DNA of 64,000 nt from VRUE01 sp963703335 (GTDB taxonomy: Bacteria; Actinomycetota; Thermoleophilia; Solirubrobacterales; 70-9): positions 1,426,001 to 1,490,000 of the forward strand of contig OY969812.1 of NCBI GenBank assembly GCA_963703335.1, read 5' to 3'. The position numbers were made by a program, and so were the translations under genes. Shown here piece by piece: positions 63,010 to 64,000 of this stretch. The notes under the pieces are model-generated. The model had not been told where the DNA came from. It did not search any database and saw only the letters and a list, made by a program, of their open reading frames with translations. Position 1 is the stretch's first letter; each line of letters starts with the position of its first letter.

Positions 63010-64000
63010 CTAGCCCTTAATCAATCTCTTGAAGTCCCCCCACCCACGAGTGTTGGCGATGTCCTGCGGAGTAAGCCAAGCCCTCCTGGCGGTAGCCACC
63101 GCATAAGACATGTTGTTGAGCGTCTCCACCCCATGCGCATCGGTATTGAGCACAATCGTCACCCCCGCATCGACAGCCAGCCGCGCGTGCTGCTCAGACA
63201 GGTCACGCCGGTTGGGGTTGCCGTTGATCTCGATCATCGTGCCGGTGCGCGCCGCCGCCTCGGCCACTGCCTCGACGTCGATCCCGTAGGGCTCGCGGCG
63301 GCCGATCAGGCGGCCGGTGAGGTGGCCGATGCAGTCGACGTGGGGATTCTCGATCGCCTCCAGAACCCTGGCGGTCATCTCCTTTTCGGAGATCGCGAAT
63401 GACGTGTGGATGCTGGCGACGACCCAATCGAGCGCGCTCAGCACGTCCTCGGGATAGTCGAGGCCGCCGTCGAGACCGATGTTGACCTCCGAGCCGGCGA
63501 GCAGTTGGAAGCCGCGCTTGCCCTTGTTCCAGTCGGCGATCTCGTCAATCCGTTCCCAGAGCCGCTCGGCGGTGACGTGGTCGCCGAAGCCGTGACTGGC
63601 CGAGTGATCGGTGATCGCCATGTAGGCGTAGCCGCGCTCGCGCCCCGCTTCCGCCATCTCCTCGAGCGTGTTGCGGCCGTCGGAGAGGGTCGTGTGGGAG
63701 TGCAGGTCGCCGCGGATGTCGTCGAGCGAGATCAGCTCGGGCAACTTGCTTTCGCGCGCCGCCTTCAGCTCGCCGCGCCCCTCGCGCAGCTCGGGCTCGA
63801 TGTAGGCGTAACCGAGGCGCTCGTAGACCGCCTCCTCGCTGGCGCAGCGGTCCACCTCGCCGCTCTCGGTCTCGGTGATGCCGTGCTCGGAGACCGAGAG
63901 GCCGCGGGCGACGGCCTCCTCTCGCAGCTGCACGTTGTGCGCCTGTGAGCCGGTGAAGTGCTGCAGCAGGTTGCCGAAAGCGTCGGGCGCGACGATCCGC
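63010..64000 (-). CDS. polX: DNA polymerase/PHP-family (PolX-like) protein, C-terminal part (cut by window edge)
   Basis: The frame is open from the right edge to a TAG at 63010. The beginning of the visible part (APDAFGNLLQHFTGSQAHNV, QLREEAVARGLSVSEHGI) is the end of the PolX polymerase domain. Then comes a PHP phosphoesterase domain with metal-binding motifs GDLHSHTTLSDGRNTLEEM, ITDHSASHGFG, GSEVNIG, WVVASIHTSF and LNTDAHGVETLNNM. PolX proteins combine X-family polymerase and PHP 3'-5' exonuclease for base-excision repair. The N-terminal polymerase active site is outside the window. Confidence 0.9.
   Translation of the reverse strand, partial: RIVAPDAFGNLLQHFTGSQAHNVQLREEAVARGLSVSEHGITETESGEVDRCASEEAVYERLGYAYIEPELREGRGELKAARESKLPELISLDDIRGDLHSHTTLSDGRNTLEEMAEAGRERGYAYMAITDHSASHGFGDHVTAERLWERIDEIADWNKGKRGFQLLAGSEVNIGLDGGLDYPEDVLSALDWVVASIHTSFAISEKEMTARVLEAIENPHVDCIGHLTGRLIGRREPYGIDVEAVAEAAARTGTMIEINGNPNRRDLSEQHARLAVDAGVTIVLNTDAHGVETLNNMSYAVATARRAWLTPQDIANTRGWGDFKRLIKG

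Overview
The window is high-GC actinobacterial DNA. The best fit is Thermoleophilia (Solirubrobacterales-like), although no rRNA is present to prove it. The pointers are a fused E2-E1 2-oxoglutarate dehydrogenase, a c-di-AMP riboswitch in front of an NlpC/P60 cell-wall enzyme, LexA boxes of the GAAC-N4-GTTC type, a PAC2 protein, and a very large block of secreted fibronectin/beta-propeller proteins with 'YEYG/FQYG' motifs. No tRNA, rRNA, CRISPR array or prophage was found.

Layout. 1-9.4 kb holds central metabolism: an SDR reductase cut by the window edge, the 2-oxoglutarate dehydrogenase fusion, a small membrane protein, aconitase, a small CC-motif protein and a second SDR. 9.5-14.4 kb holds the riboswitch-controlled NlpC/P60 protein and a potABCD-type polyamine ABC operon closed by a strong hairpin. 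14.4-16.4 kb holds a DDE transposase, a TetR remnant and an intact TetR. 16.4-38.8 kb, all on the minus strand, is the surface-protein region. It contains three tandem copies of a two-gene cassette: upstream gene B (fibronectin plus beta-propeller plus basic tail) and downstream gene A (cysteine-containing repeat modules). B and A always overlap by ATGA, and the last cassette is followed by a coupled NHL-repeat protein. An XRE/nucleotidyltransferase toxin-antitoxin-like pair sits between cassettes 2 and 3. 38.9-42.4 kb is a TetR cluster with a DUF2283 protein. 42.7-47.3 kb holds an acyl-CoA carboxylase beta subunit and the methylmalonyl-CoA mutase large subunit, separated by a hairpin-flanked DUF559 nuclease gene. 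47.4-64 kb holds an HtaA-like secreted protein, an uncharacterised histidine-motif protein, a UDP-glucuronate decarboxylase, a sigma/anti-sigma fusion coupled to a secreted protein, a LexA-boxed basic protein, an inositol phosphatase, a UvrD/RecB-like helicase-nuclease, PAC2, two half-size TSUP transporters, trehalose-phosphatase, a SIMPL protein and the end of a PolX-type polymerase.

The metabolic genes fit together. Propionyl-CoA or methylmalonyl-CoA (carboxylase, mutase) feeds succinyl-CoA, which meets 2-oxoglutarate dehydrogenase and aconitase in the TCA cycle. The envelope genes (riboswitch/NlpC, surface cassettes, HtaA, sigma-coupled secreted protein, UXS) form the second theme.

The most unusual content is three families of palindromic repeats whose stems change sequence from copy to copy but stay complementary, while loops and internal bulges stay constant. 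Family 1 (about 90 nt, seven hairpins) has one copy inserted in frame inside the helicase gene, where motif III should be. Family 2 (about 50 nt) forms inverted ends around the DUF559 nuclease gene and supplies its start and stop codons, and it also occurs as a solo copy that supplies another gene's stop codon. Family 3 (about 45 nt) lies inside a signal-peptide coding sequence and once between genes. The hairpin-flanked nuclease and the covarying family-1 element are the best candidates for an undescribed mobile or structured system.
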